Origin: Neoarius graeffei
Taxonomy: Eukaryota > Chordata > Actinopteri > Siluriformes > Ariidae
NCBI RefSeq assembly: GCF_027579695.1
Contig: NC_083575.1
Location: 36,815,654-36,879,653 of the forward strand
Reading direction: 5' to 3'
DNA length: 64,000 nt
In this document: in pieces, positions 26,633 to 38,600 of the stretch
Numbering within the stretch: position 1 is the first letter of the stretch
Layout: each line of letters opens with the position of its first letter
Translations under genes and position numbers: made by a program
The notes under the pieces: generated by a model
The model's database searches: none
Seen by the model: the letters and a program-made list of their open reading frames with translations, nothing else
Told to the model about the DNA's origin: nothing

Positions 26633-29600
26633 CTTCCCCGTCTGAGTCAAAACAGTGAAATTCTACACAGTGCTGTTATCTCGCCAGATTGACAGTCTTG
26701 CACTCTCTTGCTCACTCTCTCACTCTGTGTTCTCTCTATCTCTCTTGCCCACAGCTGTATGGCTACTGCTATCAGGACAGCAATGATATCAAGGACACGG
26801 TGACAGCTATCACAGAACTGGGCAGCCCTCTAGAGATGATCCAGTTGCTGCAGACACCCTGGGAAGAACGGTTTCGAGTGAGTGTGTGTCTGCGTCTGCA
26901 CCATATCACACATTCCATCAAGTGTGCGTCTGCTGTCGGAGGAAGGGTGGGAGGGGATTGATTCAGGGAACTGCTCATACTGTACATACTGAACCATGGG
27001 AACCGAACACGCAATCCGACGCGTTGAAAATGCAAGGTTTCATTCCTTATACGCCGTAGGCAGATGAGGTGCATGCAGACAAATCAATGTTATTAATCTT
27101 AGATTTCGATGCAGATCAAACTGAGTGCAGTTAGAGTATGTGTGCAGTGTGAGACCGAGATATACGGTTTCTGTGCTGTGCTTTCTGCTGAGCTCAGGTC
27201 AGAAGAAGGCGGTGTGGGAGACCGGATGACGTCCAGCATGTGGCATCTTTGCCACTTCCTTTCCCTTCCTGACATGTGGCGTAGCGCTGACCCTACAGCT
27301 TTCTCTCACTACTGCAGCAAGGAAAAATAATTTCCGATTACTTCCTGTGGCCAGTGATGCTCCATAATGGCTCCAGCATACAAGATCACAGTACAGTGCA
27401 TCTCTCTGTACAGCAGTTACGTCTATTTATAAAGCACTATGTCCAATTTAATTTAATTTATCTCTATATTATATATTTATAGTGCTATAAATATATATTG
27501 TGTGAAATCCAATACAAACGCTCACCGGCCAATTTATCAGGAACTTCCATCCACCTACTATTTGATGCAGTTCTCTAATCAGCCAGTCCCTTGACAGCAG
27601 CACAATGCATAAAATCATACAGAGACAAATCAAGCGCTTCAGTTAATGTTCACTTCAAACATCAGAATGGGAAAACTGTGATCTCAAAATGTGACTTTCT
27701 TTCACTGTTGGTTTGAGCCAGATGGACTGGTTTGAGTGTTTCAGAAACTGCTGATCTCCTGGGGTTTTCACACACAACAGTCTCCAGAGTTTACACAGAA
27801 TGGTGCGAAAAACAAAAAACATTGAGTTCTGTGGGTGGAAACATCCTGTTGATAAGAGAGGTCAGAGGAAAATGGCCAGATTGGTTCGAGTTGCCAGGAA
27901 GGATATAGTAGCTCATATAATCACTCTTTACAAGCGTGGTGAGCAGAAAAGCATCTCAGCATGCAACAGCAGAAGATCACATGGGGTTCCACTCCTGCAG
28001 CCAAGAACAGGAATCTTAGAATCAAGAACAAGTTCCTATTAAAGTGGCCAGTGAATGTAAAATCCATATGATAATTTTGGATTCAGCAACGTGGCCATGT
28101 GATGTGGGCTGACATGAAACGGAGTTACTGTTACCTCCCAATAATGGCATGCACCAAACTGCTTTATTCCTCTTATACCACAGCAATTTGCAAAAGAATG
28201 CATCCATCCATCCATCATCTGTAGCCGCTTATCCTGTTTCTACAGGGTCGCAGGCAAGCTGGAGCCTATCCCAGCTGACTATGGGCGAGAGGCGGGGTAC
28301 ACCCTGGACAAGTCGTCAGGTTATCGCCAGGCTGACATACAGAGACAAACAACCATTCACACTCACATTCACACCTACAGTCAATTTAGAGCCACCAATT
28401 AACCTAACCTGCATGTCTTTGGACTGTGGGGGAAACCAGAGCACCCAGAGGAAACCCATGCAGACATGGGGAGAACATGCAAACTCCACAAAGAAAGGCC
28501 CTCGCCGGCCACGGGGCTCAAACCCAGGACCTTCTTGCTGTGAGGCGACAGTGCTAAGCACTACACCACCATGCCGCCCCACAACTTGTCATGTTACCGA
28601 GAAACTTCAAACGCTCTCTGTCCTGAAAGTTAAAGTGAAAGTTGTAACTCTTAAAGTGACACTAAACTGACATTGGAGACTCCTTTCAAAAAAGCTAAAT
28701 AAACATCATCTCACAGAAAACTCCACTATATTAACAAGTACACATATGTCACACATCCTACATACCGTCCAGGTTACTATAGCAACGATAATGTATTGGA
28801 ATGAGCAACTTACCTAGCAGCTGGGACTTTGCTGATAGAGAAATTTTTCGATCAGTCAGAAGGACGTTCAGCCGTGCTGTGGTATGACCACACACTATGG
28901 TATGTATGGAGCACTTGCATGTGACGTCACAGCCGATCCAGATTGTGACAGACGCCATCTTGTCGGTCAAATGCCATATTTCTGTCTTCTACTTCTGGTT
29001 CTACTTCTGCTTTTACTTCTACCTTTTCTTCTGGAAAACCCTACTATATACAATTCTACTACAACGGCTGCGGCTACAAGCTCTCCCTACCTGTGCATGT
29101 TTTTTATGTTTTTTGTGTGTATTTTTGCGTGTTGTTTGTCTGTACCGGACTTCAATATCCACTACAACCGTATGGACTTACTGGACATTGGTTTCCAGCA
29201 GAAAATGACGGTTTGTAGCGATTTCCATCGCATGCACAACATTCCGGACGAGATAGCGAGACCAGCGGGGTCTCCGTGGATTGTTATCGGAAGCAAAGCG
29301 AAGGAGGCGGCGTCGGGAGCAGAAGCAAAAGCCAGGCTGCAGAGCCAGCCTGTTGACTAAGCTCAGAAAACAGCCACTCAAATCTCCACTGCTAAGCCTC
29401 TACCTCTCCAACGCCAGATCCATGGTAAACAAGACGGACGATTTGGAATTACAGCTGGAATTACCTTATTCTATTCTATAATCGGCTGGTCAGTGCTATA
29501 CTCAATACTTAAGTGACTTACCCGTCCAATGAGGATTGTTATTTTCTTGTTTACAAGATGCCACATCTGAGTCGCTGACAAATCCTGAATTTCTGTAAAG

Positions 29601-32600
29601 ATAACTGTCCAGAGATTTATAAGCACGCAGTGCTTCACCACTGAACAGCGAGGGAAAGTTAATGAGGTAATTATACACGTCTGGGTATTCCGCTGGCAGT
29701 TCAATATCCACTGACACGGTCGTGAAAACTACGTCCGGTAAGCCATAAGGGTCACTAATCTGTAGGTCGTTTATTTTAGACATATATCTAGTTATCTGTT
29801 CATTAGAAAAATGAGCCATGTAGTCCGTCGGTTGAAATTGATCCATTCTGTACACGAGTGCAGCAGTATTCAGCGGTGTTTTTTACCGACAAGATGGCGG
29901 CTGTGTACTTTCCGGTCACGTGACTGCAAGATCTCTATAGCCTTTGCAGCGCTCACATTGCAGAATTTTTAAACTATGTTCTGTGGGGATTTGACCAATC
30001 TCAGAGCTTCACAAAATGTGTTGTGGACGGATGAGACCAAAATAGAACTTTTTGGTTTAAATGAGAAGTGTTATGTTTGGAGAAAGGAAAACACTGCATT
30101 CCAGCATAAGAACCTTATCCCATCTGTGAAACATGGTGGTGGTAGTATCATGGTTTGGGCCTGTTTTGCTGCATCTGGGCCAGGACGGCTTGCCATCATT
30201 GATGGAACAATGAATTCTGAATTATACCAGCGAATTCTAAAGGAAAATGTCAGGACTGAACATGAACTGAATCTCAAGAGAAGGTGGGTCATGCAGCAAG
30301 ACAACGACCCTAAGCACACAAGTCGTTCTACCAAAGAATGGTTAAAGAAGAATAAAGTTAATGTTTTGGAATGGCCAAGTCAAAGTCTTGACCTTAATCC
30401 AATCGAAATGTCGTGGAAGGACCTGAAGCGAGCAGTTCATGTGAGGAAACCCACCAACATCCCAGAGTTGAAGCTGTTCTGTATGGAGGAATGGACTAAA
30501 ATTCCTCCAAGCCGGTGTGCAGGACTGATCAACAGTTACCGCAAACGTTTAGTTGCAGTTATTGCTGCACAAGGGGGTCACACCAGATACTGAAAGCAAA
30601 GGTTCACATACTTTTGCCACTCACAGATATGTAATATTGGATCATTTTCGTCCATAAATAAACGACCAAGTATAATATTTTTGTCTCATTTGTTTAACTG
30701 GGTTTTCTTTATCTACTTTTAGGACTTGTGTGAAAATCTGATGATGCTTTAGGTCATATTTATGCAGAAATATAGAAGATTCTAAAGGGTTCACACACTT
30801 TCAAGCACCACTGTATCTCTGTCCATATTGTGCAGCCCTTATGGATATAGAGCTGTAGATTTTTGACTGAAATGCATTTTTGTAGACACATACACCACAC
30901 ACACACACACAGAGCCTGCAGCGGAAGCACGCGGCAGGCATTTCGGTGGAGTGCGCCACACTGATCTATGTGTCATCACAGCAGTATATGACTCAGCACA
31001 GCGATTCACACTGAACTCAACATGGACTCGTCAGCCCCTCAACACTCTGATTGTTTTTCAGGTTCGAGAATGGCTTCGCATTGCCAGTCCTAATGCTTCT
31101 CAAATGAAAGGCCCTGAAACTGGACCTCTGCAACACATAATTCGCTGTTCTGTAAAGTATATTTGCCAGGCTAACTTTCCTGCTCCATTTCCTGACATCT
31201 CAGTAATAGTGACTGAATTTCCAGTAGTCTAAATCATAAAGGCTTTTGGAAAGAATAAATGTGGGATACATTTCAATTTTGATTGGAGTGAGTGTGAAAA
31301 AAAATGCAGCTCTGAATTTGTAATTTGTCATCGGCTCATAAAATCTGTTACTGATGTGGAGTAAAGTAATCTTTAAGAGGTTTTCAAAGTCTTGAACCCA
31401 TGCTCAGGAATTTCAGAAAAGCAAAAAAAGTGGTTAGCACTGCCACCTCACAGCAAGAAGGTTCTGGGTTCGAGCCCCGTGGCTGGCGAGGGCCTTTCTG
31501 TGTGGAGTTTGCATGTTCTCCCCGTGTCCGCGTGGGTTTACTCCAGGTGCTCCGGTTTCCCCCACAGTCCAAAGACATGCAGGTTAGGCTAACTGGTGAC
31601 TCTAAATTGACCGTAGGTGTGAATGTGAGTGTGAATGGTTGTGTATCTCTATTACCCCTTTTCCACCAAATCAGTTCCAGGGCTGGTTCGGGGCCAGGGC
31701 TGGTGCTGGTTCACAACTTGTTCAACTTGCGAACCATCTGAGAACCAGTTTGCTTTTCCATAGCTCGGGGTGCTAAGGGGAGCCACATCATTACGTCACT
31801 GTATACGTCCGTTACGTCGCTGTGTTTGCATAAACCTTGGCGCGAACATCGAAGCAACAACAACACGGAGAAGAAGAAGAAGAAGAAGCAGCAACAACAA
31901 CAACAATAATGGATGACTGCTGCTTTACTGCATCCATGATATCGTCGCTTATTTAAAAATGTCGCCCTCTCGCGGTCTTGCTATTGTTGTTGGTCTTAAC
32001 AACTCCGCCCCCCCCGCTGATGTAAGCAGTTCTTTCCTCTGGCCCAGCAAAGAGCTGGTGCTACCCTGGAACCGTTTTTTCTGGCCCAGAGCCAGTTCTT
32101 TGCCAGTGGAAACAGAAAACCCGGTTACAAACTAAGCACTGGCCCCGAACCAGCCCTGGAACTGATTTGGTGGAAAAGGGGTATAATGCCGCTTTTCCAC
32201 TACAAACGCGGCTGAGCCGTGCCGTGCCGAGTCGAGCTGAGTCGAGCTGAGCGGGGCTGTTGGAGTTGCATTTCGACTACAACCGCGCTGAACCGTGCTG
32301 GCTGGAAGTGGGTGGACACATTGGGTGGAGTTAGCGAAAGTGGGTGGACGTCACGTGATGTCGTTAAGCAGCGCAAACAGTGACATCAGTGACAGTGGCG
32401 GAACAAGTCAGAGCCGGGCCGGGGGCGGGGCAAATGACCGGGCCCTTTATTAAAGCTTATCATAACATCATTTTAGGCTACAAAATGTCCGCAACTGCGG
32501 TGTTTACCAATTTCAACACTACCGGGTGCAACTATGTTATTTAGTACATCAAGTCCTTCAAACGAACATGTAACTCAGAAACAAAAAACATTAGGATACT

Positions 32601-35600
32601 GTACATGGCTCATAATAAAACATCAATAGCCTATACTGCGCACATTATTTGAAGGGCATACGAATGAGCGCTCAGAGTGGTGACAGGAAGAGTCAGAAAT
32701 AAAAGGAGGGCGGTGCAAACCTCACTGAATGCACTGTGTTTACCAATTTCAACACTCCGGGGTGCAACTATGTTATTTTGTACATTAAGTCCTTCAAACG
32801 AACATGTAACTCAGAAACAAAAAAACATTAAGCGACATACTGTACATGGCTCATAATAAAACATCAATAGCCTACTGCGCGCATTATTTGAAGGGCATAC
32901 GACGAGCCTTGCGCTCCGCGAACTCGTCCACGATGCTCTGTATGTCACTGATTCAGTGAGCTTTTAAGCGGTAGTCTCACGACCCGAATAGTAAACAATA
33001 AACATGGAGGACATGGAGTCGTTAGTGTTGCTGGTCTTGGTGCTGTGGCTTGTTGTCACCGACAACGCGGACAGATACTGGCAAGAGCGTATAGATGAGG
33101 CGAGGCGCATAAGGCTTCAGAAATTCTTGTAATTCGTAATTATTCTTCTTCCGGGTTTGCGGTGTTTACAGATCCCAGCGCGCTCGCGGGGCGTGTGTGG
33201 GCATGTGAGGACACTCCTCCTCACCAATCAGTGCACAGGGGAGTGTCTGCTCACGCCCCCAGCCTCACTCGGCACGGCTTGGCTCGCTTCAGCCCCACTC
33301 CAAAACGGTGCGAGTTTTAGGGGCTAAGCAGGGCTGAAACGAGCTGAGTCGTGCTGTTTTTTGGTAGTCGAAACGCGAGCCGTGTCGGGCTGAAGTGAGC
33401 TGAAGCGAGCTGAAGTGAGCTGAAAAAGGGTAGTGGAAAAGGGCCATAAGTGTCAGCCCTGTGATGACCTGGCGACTTGTCCAGGCTGTATCCCGCCTCT
33501 CGCCCATAGTCAGCTGGGATAGACTCCAGCTTGCCCGCGACCCTGTACAGGATAAGCGGTTACAGATAATAGATGCATGGAAAAAAAGTGGGCACTGCAT
33601 TTTTTTAATTACAGATTTTATTTAAAGTGAAGAGTGGTTTTAAAAATGAAACATGTCAGTCACTTTAGAAACTTCATAATGTAGCTTATGCAAAAAACAA
33701 GCTTATGTATGTACAGTATTACATTCTAACAATAAGATGTAGTTAGTTATTCCTCGCAAAATACGTATCTATCACGGGCGATTGCTCTAAGACAACGAGG
33801 GAGGCTCAGCCTCCTCTAAAAATGACGAACATCGTGTAGGATGAATTGCGCTAGGCTTATGTTATAGCCGACCTTATAACATTGCTATTTCAGATCCAGA
33901 ATCATAGAAATATATGTGCTCAACCCACTACAGTGCGAAATCATTCCGTTATAACTTTCCCCAGTTCGCCTAATGTGTGCGTGAGTTTTTCCCCCTCATG
34001 ACAGCGCGATGCAGCCCAGCCTCAGTGGATTGGGAGCTATGTGCTTGTCAATCTCAAAATGCAAGACGATTATTGGACAAATACTGCGAAAACGCCTGCC
34101 CACGGAGTCTCACGGAGTCCCAGCCTCAATGGACTTCAACGGCATTTGGGAGCTCTGCGCTTTTCAATCTCAAAATGCAAGATGGTTATTGGACAAATAC
34201 TGCGAAAATGCCCGCCCACAGACTCCCAGCCTCACATGGGAGGGACATGGCAGTTTCCGCGAGGAGACTGGTGATTGGTGAAAGCGGCCGGATATTTTCT
34301 TTGATTGACAGCTCGTTTCAACTATAGACAGGCAGCGGTACAGTGTTGCCAGATTGGGCAGTTTCCCGCCCAATTGAGCGGTTTTTGAACATATTTTGGG
34401 CTGGATAACGTCAGCAGTATCTGGCAACATCAGTTCAGTCCCATGCGGATTCGCAAGTACTGTGGTGTATTGTAACAGATCGGCTTACATTTCGATTTCA
34501 TTCATTACATACGGTTTCTACCAGCTTTTTTAGTTTGTATATATTTTCATTGTAAATAAAGTGTAAATATAGTGTTGTCAAGTTTGCTATCTTAGTTCCA
34601 GAAATTTCGTTTATTTGAGTGACTGAACTTGAACTTGAGGGGGCTAGTCAGCTAGCAAGAAAGCTGCGCACGGATGCCAAGCATTGCTGATTTAATTTTG
34701 GCGAAGCCATTTGCCAGTCTTCCTTTCGAGGAAAAAATTAAAATTAAAGAGCAGGGTAGACCAACGCCTCAAATTGACTTGGTGAAAAAGGTAGGGAATA
34801 ATACTCGTTCCTTTCAGCTCTCCTGGTACGAGAAAGTGAATTGGGTAACAGCAAGTGACCCACATCAACAACAGTAAATAGGCTACTTTAGTAATATGTC
34901 ATGGATGGACCAAAAATATAGAATCTATTTAAAATGTTTATGCTGAGTATATTATATTGGAATATATATTTTTCTGGATATGAATTAAACACAGCTACAA
35001 TTTGGAAAACATTTTTAAACAAAAACACAGCCGAGGTCAATTTTTAAACAACATGCCACAATTTTAAAATATAAAATGTTAAAATATACCCCCCCCACCA
35101 CCACCATCATGTATATTGGACAGTAGGCTAATGGGCCAAAAGAACCTGTTATTTCACAGTTTGTGACGCTGCCAACAATCAGCCAGATCAGAGGCAAGAG
35201 TATGGGCAAAATTGATGTGTTTTTTCTTTTAAAATCTGGAAATATCGTAACCAACCAGCCTCCCCTGTTTGAAAGACTACCAGCCGCCACTGGTATCTAT
35301 TCATCTATTATGAATATAAATGTATGAACATTTGAGCTGGTCAGTATGATGACTTATTCTATGGCATTCTGGTAAAATCGTGCGTTCTGACTGGTTCCTT
35401 GGTGGGCAGAATTTTTCCGTAATGTGCGCGAGCGATTACAGACTTTCTTTCCAAGACACCAGCTTTCAATGTTGCAAAAAGCAAACAAAAACAAAATGAC
35501 AAAAAAAAAAAGACTCATTGGAAATCAAAACGAAATCAAAAATGGGCAAAAGACAAACAAGAGTCGCTGAGTTATTCAAGAAATGAGCAACGAAGAGCAT

Positions 35601-38600
35601 TCAGAAACTGCTAAGCATGAACTGAAATTCAGTTTTGAAACCGCTAGCCATTTATTCTGTATGCATGACTCAACTATGTTACAAATATGATGTGACTGAA
35701 AGCCATGTCACACCTCATTATAATGACTGTCTATTTTAATCTTAGAAATAAAAAAAAAAGCTATATAATAAACTCTTTATTAAAGGGCTGATGACACGAA
35801 CATGACTCTATGCAATTTCTTAAATAAACTATACAACATGGCAAACATGTTAGATTTCTGTTATAATTACGTGAAAAGAAGCTGTTGTTACGCGAATATA
35901 CAACTTTTAATTGCACAGCGCAAGAAGACTGGGTCCGTGGCTCGCGGCCATGCTGTGACATCAGCGGAAGAACACGCTGCGGTTCACTGGCTGTTCTACG
36001 CTGGTTCTACTCAATGGAAATGGCGCATGAAAACGCCGGTGAACTCTCTAGTGCTAGCTCTTCCTCTTCTGGGAGTCTAGAATTGTGTTGATCTCTTCCG
36101 AATAGAATCTATGATAGCCTACCCTCTTTACCCTTTGCCTCTCGTTGCTAGGCGGCAGTTACATGAAAGCCGCAAGCTTTCACAAGCAAATACATGACTG
36201 ATATCACGCCGACTTTATGATTACATTTATGATTATCATGTAGAATCTATAGCTCTACGTACCTTTATCTTATGTCGTTTCACAACACATGTTCTGACAG
36301 GAGGACTGTCTTTGGATCCGGCATAGCTACTAGTAGACCCCCTCCGGAATACTGGCAGTGTTGCCAGATTGGGAGGTTTCCCGCCCAGTTGGGTGGTTTC
36401 AAGTGCATTTTGGTGGGTTTTGAACATATTTTGGGCTGGAAAACTTCAGCAGTATCTGGCAACAGATACTGCTGACATTTTCCAGCCCAAAATATGTTCA
36501 AAACCCACCAAAATGCACTTGAAACCGCCCAACTGGGCGGGAAACCTCCCAATCTGGCAACACTGTGTAGGCACTGTTGATGGTAGTAACACACGTTTGT
36601 GCTGAACTGAACACCCAAGAGATTCTTTTAAGCTGGGAAGGGTGTCAAAACAATCCAAATCGAAGTGTTCAGAGCACAGGACGGATGTTGGTGAGGGCTC
36701 CCACTTGTCACGAGTGCGCCTGACTTGCTTCACCCACTTCACATGCAGCTCGGGATCTCTGGGAAACTTGAATAAACTTACCCCATCCTTGTGGGTTTTG
36801 GAGCAAAAGCCGGCAACACAACGCGAAGGCATAATAACTATATATATATAATAATGTCTAATAAAAATACTAATAATGATAAACTGAACACCTGTCGCAT
36901 CAACAACAAACTGGTAAGTTAGGAGGAAGGTTCTTTCGCTGACATCATATAGCTCCTCCTCCTCCTTCATCTCCTGGGTGCTGCAGCCCCGTCAAATTTG
37001 CCCAAATAGCCGCGTTTTTTATCATAACTTGTAAAATAGGCGCCTTCGTGAATTAATATATGGATCATCGGGAATTACTTTTTATGTTATAAAACATCGC
37101 CAAAGATGTCAAAAACGTGTCATCAGCACTTTAACCTCGCTTGCTTGGTCTTAACAGGAAAATATCAGGCCTCGGTCTTTTTGTCAAGACCTCGGTCTGA
37201 TATTTTCCCGTAAAGACCTTGCGCTCAGTTAATGAGTAGTGAATAATAACAATATTGTGATCAATTCTACTACAACTCTTAATATAATATGGCATTATAT
37301 AGTCCGTTCTTTTAAATCACTGATTTCTTTTATTATTCACAGTAACAAATAGTTGACTGGGTTATCGATTATATTTTTGCATCAACAGCTGCTTTTCCTT
37401 CCTTTAAATGAAGACTAAATACATCATGTAGTCTATTTTTTTGTTGATCATGAATACAACAATCATTTACACCACAGTTTTAAGTTTTTTAAAAGCATCA
37501 CTGTTTTGTTGGCAGTCTGTTCAGACATACGTTTCCAGTCAAAAGTTTGGACACACTTTCTAATTCAAATGTTTTTTCTTTATCAATTAAGAGTCACTTC
37601 ATGTCATAAAGTAAAGATGGATGTCATTTCTGTTTATTTAGTTGAGCGGTTCTTGACATAATATGGATTACTACAGTTGTCCAATAAGGCTATTTACTGC
37701 ATTTTTATTATTTATTATTTAATGTTTGGTCTCAAACACATTAAAAAGGCAAAAAATTGCACGAATTAACTTTTGACGAGGCACCTGTTAATTGAAAAGC
37801 ATTCCAGGTGACTACCTCATGAAGCTGGTTAAGATAACGCCGATAGTGTGCAAAGCGTCATCAAGTTAAATGGTGGTTACTTTGAAGAATCTAAAATATG
37901 AAACATATTTAGTTTTTTTTAACACATTTTTGTTTTCCACAAAATTACATATGTTTTTTTTTTCCCCATCCATTATCCGTAACTGCTTATCCTGTGCAGG
38001 GTCGCGGGCAAGCTGGAGCCTATCCCAGCTGACTATGGGTGAGAGGCAGGGTACACCCTGGACAAATCGCCAGGTCATCGCAGGTCTGACACATAGAAAC
38101 AGACAACCATTGACACTCACATTCACACGGTCAATTTAGAGTCACCAGTTAACCTAACCTGCATGTCTTTGGACTGTGGGGGAAACCGGAGCACCCGGAG
38201 GAAACCCACGGGGACACGGGGAGAACATGCAAACTCTGCACAGAAAGGCCCTCGCCGGCCGCTGGGCTTGAACCCAGAACCTTCTTGCTGTGAGGCAACA
38301 GTGCTAATCACTACACCACCATTGAACACCGCTGGTTAAGATAATGCTAATAGTGTGCAAAACGTCATCAAGATAAACGCTGGCTAATTTGAAGAATCTA
38401 AAACATGAAACATATTTAGTTTTTCTCTCTCCCATAATCATGGTGGTATAGTGATTAGCACTGTTGCCTCACAGCAAGAAGGTCCTGGGTTCAAGCTCAG
38501 CAGTTGACGAGGGCCTTTCTATGTGGAGTTTGCATGGTGTCTGCGTGGGTTTCCTTCTGGTGCTCCAGTTTCCCCCACAGTCCAAAGGCATGCAGGTTAG

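Larger units (their letters stand above)
28906..29936. mobile_element. THAP/YqaJ-type element (copy i), with LINE fragment
   Basis: Ends share an imperfect inverted repeat: CTTGCATGTGACGTCACAG on the left, the inverted CTTGCAGTCACGTGACCGG on the right, and GCCATCTTGTCGGT further in on both sides. The right part carries a minus-strand first exon (29846-29555) of the same family as at 41866, 45580, 49211 and 61209. The middle holds a LINE 5' fragment. No THAP exon is seen in this copy. Confidence 0.6.
35784..37130. mobile_element. second Kolobok-like THAP element (TTAA duplication)
   Basis: Ends are AGGGCTGATGACACG and the inverted AGTGCTGATGACACG, flanked by TTAA at 35780-35783 and 37131-37134. 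The 1347-bp element has a minus-strand THAP exon (from 36832) and a short + strand frame at about 36017 ([20 protein letters not shown]) that may be its other first exon. A fold-back repeat (36356-36565) is inserted at the end of the THAP exon. Its termini differ from those of the 1938-3304 element, so it is a separate family. Confidence 0.82.

Noticed and set aside
27800-28042. 80-codon frame [20 protein letters not shown]
   Set aside because: It lies inside a TA-flanked repeat; the second copy (58517-59834) does not keep it open, and I see no domain.
30951-31232. Frame with a preceding ttttcag that mimics an acceptor before GTTCGAGAATGGC
   Set aside because: The product has no match to any part of PKDCC, and the seven-exon chain is already complete and in phase without it.
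33004-33132. [20 protein letters not shown] frame as a membrane peptide gene
   Set aside because: It lies in a Harbinger-like element and is only 42 codons; more likely the truncated start of a transposon gene.
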